From contig NZ_SGWI01000004.1 of assembly GCF_004519405.1 (NCBI RefSeq), positions 248,001 through 312,000 on the forward strand: a stretch of DNA of 64,000 bases. Direction: 5' to 3'. Position 1 is the first letter of the stretch. Each line of letters begins with the position of its first letter. Source of the stretch: Pseudomonas sp. BCA17. GTDB taxonomy: Bacteria; Pseudomonadota; Gammaproteobacteria; Pseudomonadales; Pseudomonadaceae. A program made the translations under genes and the position numbers. The notes below the pieces were generated by a model. That model was not told the origin of the DNA, searched no databases, and saw nothing but the letters and a program-made list of their open reading frames with translations. Shown piece by piece: positions 10,306 through 18,439 of the stretch.

Positions 10306-11583
10306 TCACAAACGAATATCAGATTGACCGCGCTCCAAAAGATATTTCAGGTCATACAGGACGTGTTTGCTCTTACCAAGGGCGCGAATTTTCGCAGCCC
10401 CCATCGATCGAAATTCATTATGAGCCACCGCAAGTACCACGGCGTCATAGGTGTTTTCAATCGGGGCGTCAATAGGCTTGATGCCGTATTCGTGCTCCGC
10501 CTCGACGCCACTGACCCATGGGTCGTACACGTCAACAGCGATATTGTATTCTGCCAGTTCCCGCACGATATCGACGATTCTGGTATTACGCAGATCGGGG
10601 CAGTTTTCCTTGAATGCCAACCCCATAATCAGCACCCGGGCACCGTCGACATGAATACGCTGCTTGAGCATCGCTTTTACCAACTGCGAAACGACATAAG
10701 CCCCCATGCTGTCATTCAGACGACGCCCCGCGAGTATAATTTCGGGGTGATAACCAATGGACTGAGCTTTATGGGTCAGATAATAAGGGTCGACGCCAAT
10801 ACAATGCCCCCCTACCAATCCAGGACGGAAAGGCAAGAAGTTCCACTTGGTACCGGCAGCTTCAAGCACAGCCTCGGTATCAATCCCCATTTTATTGAAA
10901 ATAATGGCCAGTTCGTTAATCAGCGCAATATTTAGATCACGCTGTGTATTTTCAATAACCTTAGCGGCCTCTGCGACACGAATGCTACTGGCTTTGTGTG
11001 TGCCAGCAACAATAATTTCGCCGTACAGCGAGTCCACAAGATCAGCGACTTCAGGGGTAGAACCTGCAGTCACCTTTTTAATCGTAGTAACACGGTGTTC
11101 CTTGTCACCCGGATTGATTCGTTCTGGGCTATAACCCGCAAAAAAATCAACATTAAACTTGAGCCCCGAGAATTTCTCCAATACGGGCACACAGTCTTCT
11201 TCAGTGGCGCCTGGGTAGACGGTCGACTCGTAAATGACGATATTGCCCTTCTTCAATACCTTGCCGATACTTTCCGATGCCTTGATCAACGGAGTCAGGT
11301 CCGGCTGATTGTATTCGTCGATTGGCGTGGGAACAGTCACTACGAAAACGTTACACGTTTCCAGCTCATTTAAATCCGAGCTAAAACCGAGAAACTTTGC
11401 AGAAAGCAGTTCGTCGTCGCTCACTTCCAGCGTCGAATCATGCCCTTCCTTAAGCGCTTCGATGCGAGACTTGTTGATGTCAAACCCAACAACAGAGCGG
11501 TGCTTTCCGAACTCTACAGCCAACGGCAGGCCAACATACCCTAGACCAACAATAGCAAGTTTAATGTCTTCTAATAACAACAT
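10306..11583 (-). CDS. wbpO: UDP-N-acetylhexosamine 6-dehydrogenase WbpO/TviB
   Basis: 425 aa UDP-sugar dehydrogenase. The N-terminal Rossmann motif is [19 protein letters not shown]. The middle region has [16 protein letters not shown] and [14 protein letters not shown]. The catalytic Cys lies in [12 protein letters not shown]. The C-terminal domain has [14 protein letters not shown]. It oxidises C6 of UDP-GalNAc or UDP-GlcNAc twice with NAD+, giving the uronic acid. It is the first gene of the O-antigen operon, about 200 nt downstream of the ops element. The pairing with wbpP matches the Vi-antigen (TviB/TviC) and P. aeruginosa O6 pathways. Confidence 0.94.
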   Translation of the reverse strand: MLLLEDIKLAIVGLGYVGLPLAVEFGKHRSVVGFDINKSRIEALKEGHDSTLEVSDDELLSAKFLGFSSDLNELETCNVFVVTVPTPIDEYNQPDLTPLIKASESIGKVLKKGNIVIYESTVYPGATEEDCVPVLEKFSGLKFNVDFFAGYSPERINPGDKEHRVTTIKKVTAGSTPEVADLVDSLYGEIIVAGTHKASSIRVAEAAKVIENTQRDLNIALINELAIIFNKMGIDTEAVLEAAGTKWNFLPFRPGLVGGHCIGVDPYYLTHKAQSIGYHPEIILAGRRLNDSMGAYVVSQLVKAMLKQRIHVDGARVLIMGLAFKENCPDLRNTRIVDIVRELAEYNIAVDVYDPWVSGVEAEHEYGIKPIDAPIENTYDAVVLAVAHNEFRSMGAAKIRALGKSKHVLYDLKYLLERGQSDIRL

Positions 11584-11783
11584 GTGTTTGTTCCATAAGA
11601 AAAGCGCGATTCCGTTTCAGCTTCGCACTGGTAAATTTAAATCGAAACGTCGATTACGCTCGTGTTGGCTAGGGAACGCGCCTCGCGAAAAAATTGTCAC
11701 TGGCCAGAGCCGCCGAAATTTCAACCTTCCCTGAATTCTGCCGCTGATTCTCAATGCACTTGAGAGCGCGGAAAATAAAATAA

Positions 11784-11798
11784 TCCCACGCTACCGCC
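11784..11798 (-). promoter_or_regulatory. ops element (JUMPstart core) in O-antigen leader
   Basis: On the minus strand the sequence reads GGCGGTAGCGTGGGA, preceded by CTTGG. The first 12 bases match the E. coli ops consensus GGCGGTAGCGTG, the RNA-polymerase pause site that recruits RfaH. It sits in the untranslated leader between the rfaH-like gene and wbpO, the position expected for control of the long wb operon. The function is inferred from the motif and its place. Confidence 0.85.
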
Positions 11799-11849
11799 CC
11801 AAGGTTTTTAGTCATCCCCCTGAAGACTCGCCTGCTGCTATCACGCCAC

Positions 11850-12416
11850 TCACGCCTCGCTGCCAGCCCCACCCAAGCTGCTCAAAGGGACAACAATCTG
11901 TCGCTGACGGCTTAACATGTTGATCAACAAAATAGCTCTTTCCTCACCGTCCATCGCCATGAAGATGGACTCAAACCCGGAAAAATCGCCGTCGAGGATA
12001 ACGACCTTATCACCTGCATGATACGTAGGAACAACACCCAAATCCGCCCGCTCCTGCAGCGCATGAACGAGGCCTGAGGCCACTCCCAGCGGCGAGCCGC
12101 CAAAAGCAACCATGCGACTGACCCCCTTTGTCGACCGCAGCGGGGCCCAATTGGCACCTTCCGGAAGGTGGACAAACAAATACCCGGGAAACAGTGACTC
12201 CGTAATGAAGTGTTGCCGTCCTCGGCTGACCCGTTCGCGCCTGAAGACTGGGCGAGAGCAGACATACCCTTGCCGCTCGAGATTCTCCTGAGCACGCCCG
12301 TCTTGCTTAGGCTTGCATTGCACCAGATACCAGTCGCAACGCAACGAGGTATTGGGTTGCAGGACGACTGAGTGCCTATCTACACCCATAGTTTTTTCAC
12401 GAATATCATTTTCCAT
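11850..12416 (-). CDS. rfaH: RfaH-like transcription antiterminator (NusG family)
   Basis: 188 aa. The NusG N-terminal domain fills about residues 25-125: CDWYLVQCKPKQDGRAQENLERQGY, then SLFPGYLFVHL, the hydrophobic signature of the polymerase-clamp contact. A KOW-like C-terminal segment follows (YHAGDKVVILDGDFSGFESIF). Specialised NusG paralogs of RfaH type load at ops sites and let polymerase pass terminators and Rho in long operons. The gene is immediately upstream of the ops leader of the O-antigen operon, so it most likely acts in cis on that operon. The start is uncertain: no clear Shine-Dalgarno precedes the ATG at 12416, and an ATG at 12389 is possible. Confidence 0.9.
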   Translation of the reverse strand: MENDIREKTMGVDRHSVVLQPNTSLRCDWYLVQCKPKQDGRAQENLERQGYVCSRPVFRRERVSRGRQHFITESLFPGYLFVHLPEGANWAPLRSTKGVSRMVAFGGSPLGVASGLVHALQERADLGVVPTYHAGDKVVILDGDFSGFESIFMAMDGEERAILLINMLSRQRQIVVPLSSLGGAGSEA

Positions 12417-13010
12417 GGCATGCCATTACATTTGGGTCGACAGATGTATTTGTCAGGCTACATTGACTCCTGATACCGAGCACGCCCTGGAAACACAACT
12501 GGCTCCCACACCTGCCAAAAGTCCCTACCGCCGAAGACCATAAATTCGCATGCAGATAATACTACCCTGAACACCCAATTCAACCTGAGCATGCTTCGAC
12601 ACTCAGCAAACGCTCCCGGCTCGAGAAGGCGAGTCTGATCAGATTGCATCAGCTCATCAAAACGCCGCAGACGGATGGCCCTCTGAAATCCCCTTGCAAA
12701 AAAGCAGTGAAAAGACTTTCCGAGGTTACCCACGACCTTCACTTGCACCCCAGACACCTCGGAAAGTACAGCTATTGGTCCCCCACCGAAACCAAGCCCG
12801 CTGCTCCGTCCGCGATCTGAGACATTTAAATCACATTTGGTTCCCCGGGATCGCTCGACGGTATAAAAGCTCATCTGACACGGCTTGCCTGATGAGCAAC
12901 ATTGATATCAATACGGCATCACCACGAAGATCTGTTCTGTATAAAGTGTTTCAACCAGCCCCTCGACACCGTCACCCGAAGAAAAACGCAGGCCCTCAAT
13001 AACCTGTCGA
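12417..13010. other. 594-bp gap between wzz and rfaH-like gene
   Basis: No convincing gene. A 138-codon minus-strand frame (12458-12874) has no recognisable domain and no good start signal. Close to wzz, a hairpin on the minus strand (arms GCTCATC/GATGAGC, 12869-12897) is followed by TTTTATA, which could end wzz transcription. The rest probably carries the rfaH promoter, but I cannot place -35/-10 boxes with confidence. Confidence 0.5.
12865..12897 (-). terminator. Possible wzz terminator
   Basis: Reading on the minus strand, a 7-bp perfect stem (GCTCATC...GATGAGC) with a 15-nt loop is followed by TTTTATA. The long loop and short T run make it weak. Confidence 0.4.
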
Positions 13011-14375
13011 CTAGCGCTTTGCGTCCAGAAGCGCACGCTCGGTATTATCGTGGTCCAGAGTGCCTTCCACGACGGGAAAGCTGAACGCAACTGCTCGCTC
13101 ATCCTGAGAACTTCTCAACTGTAAAAAATGGCGGAATGCGGCAATAACGATACCCAAAAACACTCCGAGGAAAGCCCCCAGGACTAAAATCAGAAGTTTA
13201 TTGGGCTTAATGGGACTCACGGGTTCTACTGCCTGCTTATCGATAGCAACCAGCTGTAAGTTGCTCATGTCCATATTCAAACTGCGCAACCGAGCGATCT
13301 CTGCGCGCATAGACTCTACGCCCTTAAGAAACAGATCCTCGTTCTTCCTCTGATTCAGAACTTCGACCTGCCTATTCGACTGGAGCAATTGAAGCTCCTT
13401 GGCGATCTGCGCAATACGCTGCTCTGTAAAATCATCCGACTTGCGCTGCGATAACGCCGCTCTCTCGGCCTCCAACGCTTCAACCCCCATGAAATACAAA
13501 GGGACTTGCTGATTATTGATCTCAGTGCGCATCATGCTGACCGCGCCACCCCGCTCACCCTCTCCCAGCGATGACGGGGTAGAAGGTTTTCTGATGCCCA
13601 AAGTCTTCGCAATTCCAATTGCCTCGCTGAGCTGCGCCATGCGATCCGCACGCTGCGTTTTCAACTGCATCCTCAGAGCCTTAAGCTCGTCTTGTAGCTG
13701 AGCACGCCTCAGCGAATCAGCCTCTGTCAAAAGGGCGATCTTTGCTTCTTTATCAGTACTGTAACCTGAGCGAGCTGCGTCCAACTTGCCTTTAATCTCT
13801 TCCAGTCGGTTTCTTACAATTACATCAAGGTCTGCGGCAATCTGATTCCGCTCCCTGATGATGGCGTAATCTACAAGGCCGTTGAGGATGGCAACGCCAT
13901 CAACCCCTTTCGGGTAGTCCATCTCAAGCTGAATATAAGCGTTCAACGAGTCCGCTTTTTTGGCATCGCTCGATACAAGCTTGATTGAATTACGATTGAA
14001 CGCTTCAAAAGACTGCTCCAGCGAGCGTCCCGGCTGTACAAATGACTTAAATAGCTTCTGGTTTTCGCGAAAAAAACCAAGACGGGTTTCATACGATTCC
14101 AGAGAAGCCCCCACCTTCGTCAGAGCCTCGTCTGGCGGAAGCCGGTAAATCTCCGAGCGATTCAGAGCGTCGAGTTCATTGATTGCGGAAGGACGCAAAA
14201 CACTTGTCACCCGGTACTCAGGCGTGGCCATAAACGCGTATGCGGCAGCCAACAAGCTTGCGAATATAGCAACAGATAAGATCAGTTTTCTCTCTTTCCA
14301 AATCGCTTGGGAAAGTTCGACAACATCAAATTCCCTCGAGGGGGGAACGGGCGGGACGCGGAAACTACTACTCAC
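13011..14375 (-). CDS. wzz: O-antigen chain length determinant Wzz
   Basis: 454 aa polysaccharide co-polymerase. After a proline-rich cytoplasmic N-terminus comes a first membrane segment (about residues 33-50, LILSVAIFASLLAAAYAF) and the TPEYRVTSVLRP entry to the periplasmic domain. The long periplasmic part is rich in coiled-coil (about 150-370). The C-terminal membrane helix has the family motif PVSPIKPNKLLILVLGAFLGVFLG. It sets the modal length of O-antigen made by Wzy. It is longer than enterobacterial Wzz but usual for Pseudomonas. The gene is next to the conserved ihfB/lapA block, as in P. aeruginosa. Confidence 0.95.
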   Translation of the reverse strand: MSSSFRVPPVPPSREFDVVELSQAIWKERKLILSVAIFASLLAAAYAFMATPEYRVTSVLRPSAINELDALNRSEIYRLPPDEALTKVGASLESYETRLGFFRENQKLFKSFVQPGRSLEQSFEAFNRNSIKLVSSDAKKADSLNAYIQLEMDYPKGVDGVAILNGLVDYAIIRERNQIAADLDVIVRNRLEEIKGKLDAARSGYSTDKEAKIALLTEADSLRRAQLQDELKALRMQLKTQRADRMAQLSEAIGIAKTLGIRKPSTPSSLGEGERGGAVSMMRTEINNQQVPLYFMGVEALEAERAALSQRKSDDFTEQRIAQIAKELQLLQSNRQVEVLNQRKNEDLFLKGVESMRAEIARLRSLNMDMSNLQLVAIDKQAVEPVSPIKPNKLLILVLGAFLGVFLGIVIAAFRHFLQLRSSQDERAVAFSFPVVEGTLDHDNTERALLDAKR

Positions 14376-14797
14376 AACAAAAACCTGCCTTCAAAGAGAA
14401 ACTGCGGGCTCGTTATGCAGACAATTTTATGTATTTTTTATTTTAGTTATATAGCCGCCAAAACCCGGCGTCTCTGCCAAATTTTGAGCGCACAAAATGT
14501 CCGTTATCGAGAACAGATTCCATTTTGCCATCTCCCTGACATATTACAAGTCTTGACAGGACTGTAGGATGATTCCTGATAAGAGAGAGATACAGCTCGT
14601 AAGCGTGTAGGAAGACTACACAGAGAGCGAAAAAAAGTACCAAATAAGAGACGAGCCCCAATCTCGGGGCCTGGCCAGGAACCTGCCATCGCCGCCAAAT
14701 CATGAAATCCCGCGACAATTGAAATACATAAAGAAAATTTCTGACAGACGGCCTCTATACCGAACATGCAAAACACGCCAAAAGCAAAAGAATGCCC
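14376..14797. other. 422-bp wzz upstream region
   Basis: No gene supported. The stretch next to the wzz start is unusually AT-rich on the minus strand (TATATAACTAAAATAAAAAA around 14425-14455) and is the natural place for the wzz promoter and perhaps for nucleoid-protein binding. A TATATAACT could serve as -10. The remainder shows no clear structure. Confidence 0.5.
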
Positions 14798-15043
14798 TTA
14801 GCCCCGCCCAACAGGTGCCGTTTTACGTCGACGACCACCGCCAACCAAAACGCCCAATAGCGGCCCTATCAGCATCCCAACAATCAAGGCTATTACGACA
14901 AACACCGCGACCGGCATCTGCATAGTTGCCCAGCCCAAAAATGAAAGCGAAACACCCTGCTGGTTTTCCAGTACAAAACCCAAGACAGCCAAGACTGCAA
15001 TCAACACTGCCAGTACCAGCAAAACGCGCTTAACCCCACGCAT
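14798..15043 (-). CDS. lapA: LapA-domain small membrane protein
   Basis: 81 aa. It has two hydrophobic helices, about residues 5-22 (VLLVLAVLIAVLAVLGFVLE) and 33-58 (VAVFVVIALIVGMLIGPLLGVLV), separated by NQQGVSLSFLGW, the arrangement of the lipopolysaccharide assembly protein A (DUF1049) family. The tail is basic (GGGRRRKTAPVGRG). I start it at 15043 because AGGAG lies 6 nt upstream; a longer frame adds six codons without a site. It follows ihfB by 24 nt and is probably co-transcribed. The family affects LPS assembly at the inner membrane; its exact role here is not shown. Confidence 0.85.
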   Translation of the reverse strand: MRGVKRVLLVLAVLIAVLAVLGFVLENQQGVSLSFLGWATMQMPVAVFVVIALIVGMLIGPLLGVLVGGGRRRKTAPVGRG

Positions 15044-15067
15044 AACTTTCTCCTGCCCCAAAAAAAC

Positions 15068-15364
15068 TCAGACGCCTTCTTCCTCTTCTTCGTTCACCCG
15101 ATCGCGCAATTCCTTGCCCGGCTTGAAATGGGGAACAAACTTGCCATCGAGGCTGACGGACTGACCCGTCTTTGGGTTGCGGCCTACGCGCGGTGCGCGA
15201 TAGTGCAATGAGAAACTGCCAAAGCCTCGGATCTCGATACGATCCCCGGTAGCCAGGCACTGGGACATTTGCTCAAGCATGGTCTTGATGGCCAACTCCA
15301 CATCCTTGGATGAGAGCAGCCCTTGATGGGTGACAATACGTTCGATCAACTCCGACTTCGTCAT
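15068..15364 (-). CDS. ihfB: Integration host factor subunit beta
   Basis: 98 aa DNA-bending protein of the HU/IHF family: [11 protein letters not shown] at the start, [28 protein letters not shown] in the beta arm with the intercalating proline in RNPKTG, and [14 protein letters not shown] near the C-terminus. It pairs with IhfA to bend DNA at sigma-54 promoters, recombination sites and others. The acidic tail EEEEEGV is usual in pseudomonads. It sits between rpsA and lapA/wzz, the conserved himD position. Confidence 0.97.
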   Translation of the reverse strand: MTKSELIERIVTHQGLLSSKDVELAIKTMLEQMSQCLATGDRIEIRGFGSFSLHYRAPRVGRNPKTGQSVSLDGKFVPHFKPGKELRDRVNEEEEEGV

Positions 15365-15495
15365 ATTTTTCCCTTCTTTTTCAAGCAGCTAGGAAAAGCG
15401 CTTCGAAGGTTTTAGCATGACTTGATGAATTTGAACAGCCCAAGTGGCGACTTATCTACAGGATCGATCGACACCTGCAAACTCACCTCAGGACC

Positions 15496-15780
15496 TCAAT
15501 TGCAGATCACCAACATAGTGCGCGTTACGGCGCCAGCGGGGTTCCATCCAAACAAGTAGTCGCCCTCCTCATCCTCGGCATCGCTGGACCGACTGATCAC
15601 CTTATAGCCTTGCGCCTTACACTCGCGCGCAGCGCGCTTCTCGCACTTGTCCCAGCCTGAGCCAAGCCCGGAGCAGTCAATCTCTATGCCACTCACGCCA
15701 CGTCTGGCGTGGGTCTTGGCACTCGTGGCAGCACATCCCACGAGCATTACGACTGCAAACACCACGATCAGCCTCTTCAT
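15496..15780 (-). CDS. Small hypothetical lipoprotein
   Basis: 94 aa. An N-terminal signal MKRLIVVFAVVMLVGC ends in the lipobox LVGC, with the acylated Cys at 16. The mature part has three more Cys around WDKCEKRAARECKAQGYKVI and a closing VICN, so disulphide bonds are possible. The pattern CxxxAxxxCxxxGYxVISRS is shared by many small proteobacterial envelope proteins, but I assign no function. It stands alone between rpsA and ihfB, on the same strand as both. Confidence 0.8.
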   Translation of the reverse strand: MKRLIVVFAVVMLVGCAATSAKTHARRGVSGIEIDCSGLGSGWDKCEKRAARECKAQGYKVISRSSDAEDEEGDYLFGWNPAGAVTRTMLVICN

Positions 15781-15895
15781 TTAGATCCTTATTGAAACAA
15801 CACCAGGAAAATCGCTTTCCTGAAAACTATAGCCAGTTCCTACCCTGAGCTGTAGACCTCACCTCTCGGCTGTTGATTCAACGAATTTCAGGCAC

Positions 15896-15925
15896 AAAAA
15901 AGGGCGACCGAAGTCGCCCTTTTTC
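15896..15925 (-). terminator. rpsA intrinsic terminator
   Basis: On the minus strand AAAAAGGGCGACTTCGGTCG pairs back through CGCCC and runs into a TTTTTT tract, with a compact UUCG loop. It lies 17 nt after the rpsA stop. Confidence 0.92.
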
Positions 15926-15941
15926 TATCGCTTTACAGAAC

Positions 15942-17630
15942 TTAGTTCTGCTTAGCCATTGCTTCGCGCAGCAGGGAGGCCATAGTGGTCTCGCCTGGTG
16001 CAGCAGCGTCCGGAGCAGTTTTCAGGCTCTGGATTGCTTCTTTCTCTTCAGCATCGTCTTTCGACTTGATGGAGAGCTGGATCACGCGGCTCTTGCGGTC
16101 AACGCTGATGATCTTGGCTTCTACTTCCTGGCCTTCTTTCAGAACGTTGCGCGCATCTTCAACGCGGTCACGGCTGATTTCGGAGGCTTTCAGAGTTGCT
16201 TCGATATCGTCGGCCAGAACGATGATGGCGCCTTTAGCGTCAACTTCTTTCACAGTGCCTTTAACGATGGCGCCTTTGTCGTTGTCCTGAACGTATTCGG
16301 AGAACGGATCGCTTTCCAGTTGCTTGATACCCAGGGAGATGCGCTCGCGCTCTGGATCAACCGACAGGATAACGGTGTCCAGCTCGTCGCCCTTCTTGAA
16401 ACGACGAACAGCTTCTTCGCCAACTTCGTTCCAGGAGATGTCGGACAGGTGAACCAGGCCGTCGATGCCGCCGTCCAGACCAATGAAGATACCGAAATCG
16501 GTGATCGACTTGATGGTGCCGGAGATTTTATCGCCCTTGTTGAACTGGCCAGAGAAATCTTCCCATGGGTTAGATTTGCACTGCTTGATGCCCAGGGAGA
16601 TACGACGACGCTCTTCGTCGATGTCCAGAACCATGACTTCCACTTCGTCGCCGACTTGTACGACTTTCGAAGGGTGGATGTTCTTGTTGGTCCAGTCCAT
16701 TTCGGAAACGTGTACCAGGCCTTCAACGCCTTCTTCCAGCTCAGCGAAGCAGCCGTAGTCGGTCAGGTTGGTTACACGCGCGGTTACGCGAGTGCTTTCT
16801 GGGTAACGGGCTTTGATAGCGACCCATGGATCTTCACCCAGTTGCTTCAGGCCCAGGGAAACACGGTTGCGCTCGCGATCGTATTTCAGAACCTTGACAT
16901 CGATCTCGTCGCCAACGTTGACGATTTCGGAAGGATGCTTGATACGCTTCCAAGCCATGTCGGTAATGTGCAGCAGGCCATCCACGCCACCCAGGTCGAC
17001 GAATGCGCCGTAGTCGGTGAGGTTTTTGACGATACCTTTGACTTGTTGGCCTTCCTGCAGGGATTCCAGCAGAGCTTCACGCTCGGCGGAGTTCTCTGCT
17101 TCCAGGACGCTGCGACGGGAAACGACAACGTTGTTGCGCTTCTGGTCGAGCTTGATGACCTTGAATTCGAGCTCTTTGCCTTCCAGGTGCGTGGTGTCGC
17201 GCACTGGACGAACGTCGACCAAAGAACCTGGCAGGAACGCACGGATGCCGTTAACGTCGACAGTGAAGCCGCCTTTAACCTTACCGTTGATAACGCCCTT
17301 GACCACTTCTTCAGCTGCGAAGGCTGCTTCGAGAACAATCCAGCATTCAGCGCGCTTGGCTTTTTCACGGGACAGCTTGGTTTCACCGAAACCGTCTTCA
17401 ACCGAGTCCAGAGCAACGTGAACTTCGTCACCGACCTTGATAGTCAGGTCACCAGCATCGTTGTAGAACTGTTCCAGCGGGATCAGAGCTTCAGACTTCA
17501 GACCAGCGTGAACGGTTACCCAGCGAGCTTGGTAATCGATATCAACGATAACACCGGTGATGATGGAGCCTGCCTGAAGGTTCAGGGTTTTTAGGCTTTC
17601 TTCAAAGAGTTCCGCAAAGCTTTCGCTCAT
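15942..17630 (-). CDS. rpsA: 30S ribosomal protein S1
   Basis: 562 aa from the ATG at 17630 ([16 protein letters not shown]), with AGGAATT upstream. Six S1/OB-fold RNA-binding repeats follow each other; [41 protein letters not shown] and [21 protein letters not shown] are clear examples. It helps mRNA bind the 30S subunit. Codon use is strongly biased, as expected for a highly expressed gene. It lies downstream of cmk, the conserved order. Confidence 0.98.
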   Translation of the reverse strand: MSESFAELFEESLKTLNLQAGSIITGVIVDIDYQARWVTVHAGLKSEALIPLEQFYNDAGDLTIKVGDEVHVALDSVEDGFGETKLSREKAKRAECWIVLEAAFAAEEVVKGVINGKVKGGFTVDVNGIRAFLPGSLVDVRPVRDTTHLEGKELEFKVIKLDQKRNNVVVSRRSVLEAENSAEREALLESLQEGQQVKGIVKNLTDYGAFVDLGGVDGLLHITDMAWKRIKHPSEIVNVGDEIDVKVLKYDRERNRVSLGLKQLGEDPWVAIKARYPESTRVTARVTNLTDYGCFAELEEGVEGLVHVSEMDWTNKNIHPSKVVQVGDEVEVMVLDIDEERRRISLGIKQCKSNPWEDFSGQFNKGDKISGTIKSITDFGIFIGLDGGIDGLVHLSDISWNEVGEEAVRRFKKGDELDTVILSVDPERERISLGIKQLESDPFSEYVQDNDKGAIVKGTVKEVDAKGAIIVLADDIEATLKASEISRDRVEDARNVLKEGQEVEAKIISVDRKSRVIQLSIKSKDDAEEKEAIQSLKTAPDAAAPGETTMASLLREAMAKQN

Positions 17631-17749
17631 TTTAATTCCTGTTGATAAGGGCGAAGAATACGCCCATCTCCACACCCCAGACGGTGTGGGTCAGTTTCAA
17701 TTAAAAGAAGCACCACAGGACTATGACTGGTCCCCTGCGGCCTTCTTGG

Positions 17750-18439
17750 TCACCCGGCGATGTCGCGAATGGCGATCTCGCTCAAGATGCGTTCCAGCAC
17801 CTGCTCGATGGACAACTCCGTGGAATCCAGCTGTATGGCATCAGCCGCCGGCTTGAGCGGGGCTACTGCGCGCTGGGTATCACGCTCATCGCGTGCACGG
17901 ATCTCATCTAGCAGACTCGACAGACTAACACCATCGACTTTTCCCTTCAACTGCAAGTAGCGGCGGCGAGCCCGCTCCTCAGCGCTGGCGGTCAGGAAAA
18001 TCTTTAATGGCGCCTCGGGAAACACCACGGTCCCCATGTCACGGCCGTCGGCCACCAGGCCCGGCGGCTCCTGGAAAGCCCGCTGACGCTGCAGCAGCGC
18101 ATCACGCACGGCCGGCAGCGCGGCAACCTGGGAAGCCCAGGAGCCTACCTGTTCATTACGCAGGTCATCCGTTACATCATCCCCTTCCAGAATGATGCGT
18201 TGGGGATGACCTTCCGTCGCGCCCACGAACTGCACATCAAGGTGCGCCGCCAGCAGCTTCAGGGATTCTTCGTTGGTCAGGTCGACGCCATGGTTGCGTG
18301 CAGCAAACGCCAGCAAGCGGTACAACGCGCCGGAGTCCAGCAGGCACCAGCCCAGCCGCTTGGCCAGGATGCCAGCGATCGTGCCTTTGCCCGAGCCACT
18401 TGGCCCGTCGATGGTAATCACCGGTGCTTTGATATTCAC
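17750..18439 (-). CDS. cmk: Cytidylate kinase
   Basis: 229 aa, phosphorylating CMP/dCMP with ATP. The P-loop is [29 protein letters not shown], the [21 protein letters not shown] core and the arginine-rich lid [13 protein letters not shown] follow. The start is a GTG at 18439 that overlaps the tyrA/aroA stop as GTGA, so translation is coupled. A longer frame to 18523 adds a tail with no similarity to the family. Confidence 0.96.
   Translation of the reverse strand: MNIKAPVITIDGPSGSGKGTIAGILAKRLGWCLLDSGALYRLLAFAARNHGVDLTNEESLKLLAAHLDVQFVGATEGHPQRIILEGDDVTDDLRNEQVGSWASQVAALPAVRDALLQRQRAFQEPPGLVADGRDMGTVVFPEAPLKIFLTASAEERARRRYLQLKGKVDGVSLSSLLDEIRARDERDTQRAVAPLKPAADAIQLDSTELSIEQVLERILSEIAIRDIAG

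Noticed and set aside
11669..11872. 67-codon frame over the ops leader
   Set aside because: Overlaps the ops element and the rfaH end; no ribosome site; better explained as untranslated leader.
12458..12874. 138-codon minus-strand frame in the wzz-rfaH gap
   Set aside because: No recognisable domain or start signal, and it covers the likely terminator and promoter.
15873..17594. 573-codon plus-strand frame opposite rpsA
   Set aside because: Antisense shadow of a GC-biased gene; rpsA is certain on the other strand. The same applies to the very long frames opposite gyrA (23969-26770) and pheA/hisC (20525-22894).
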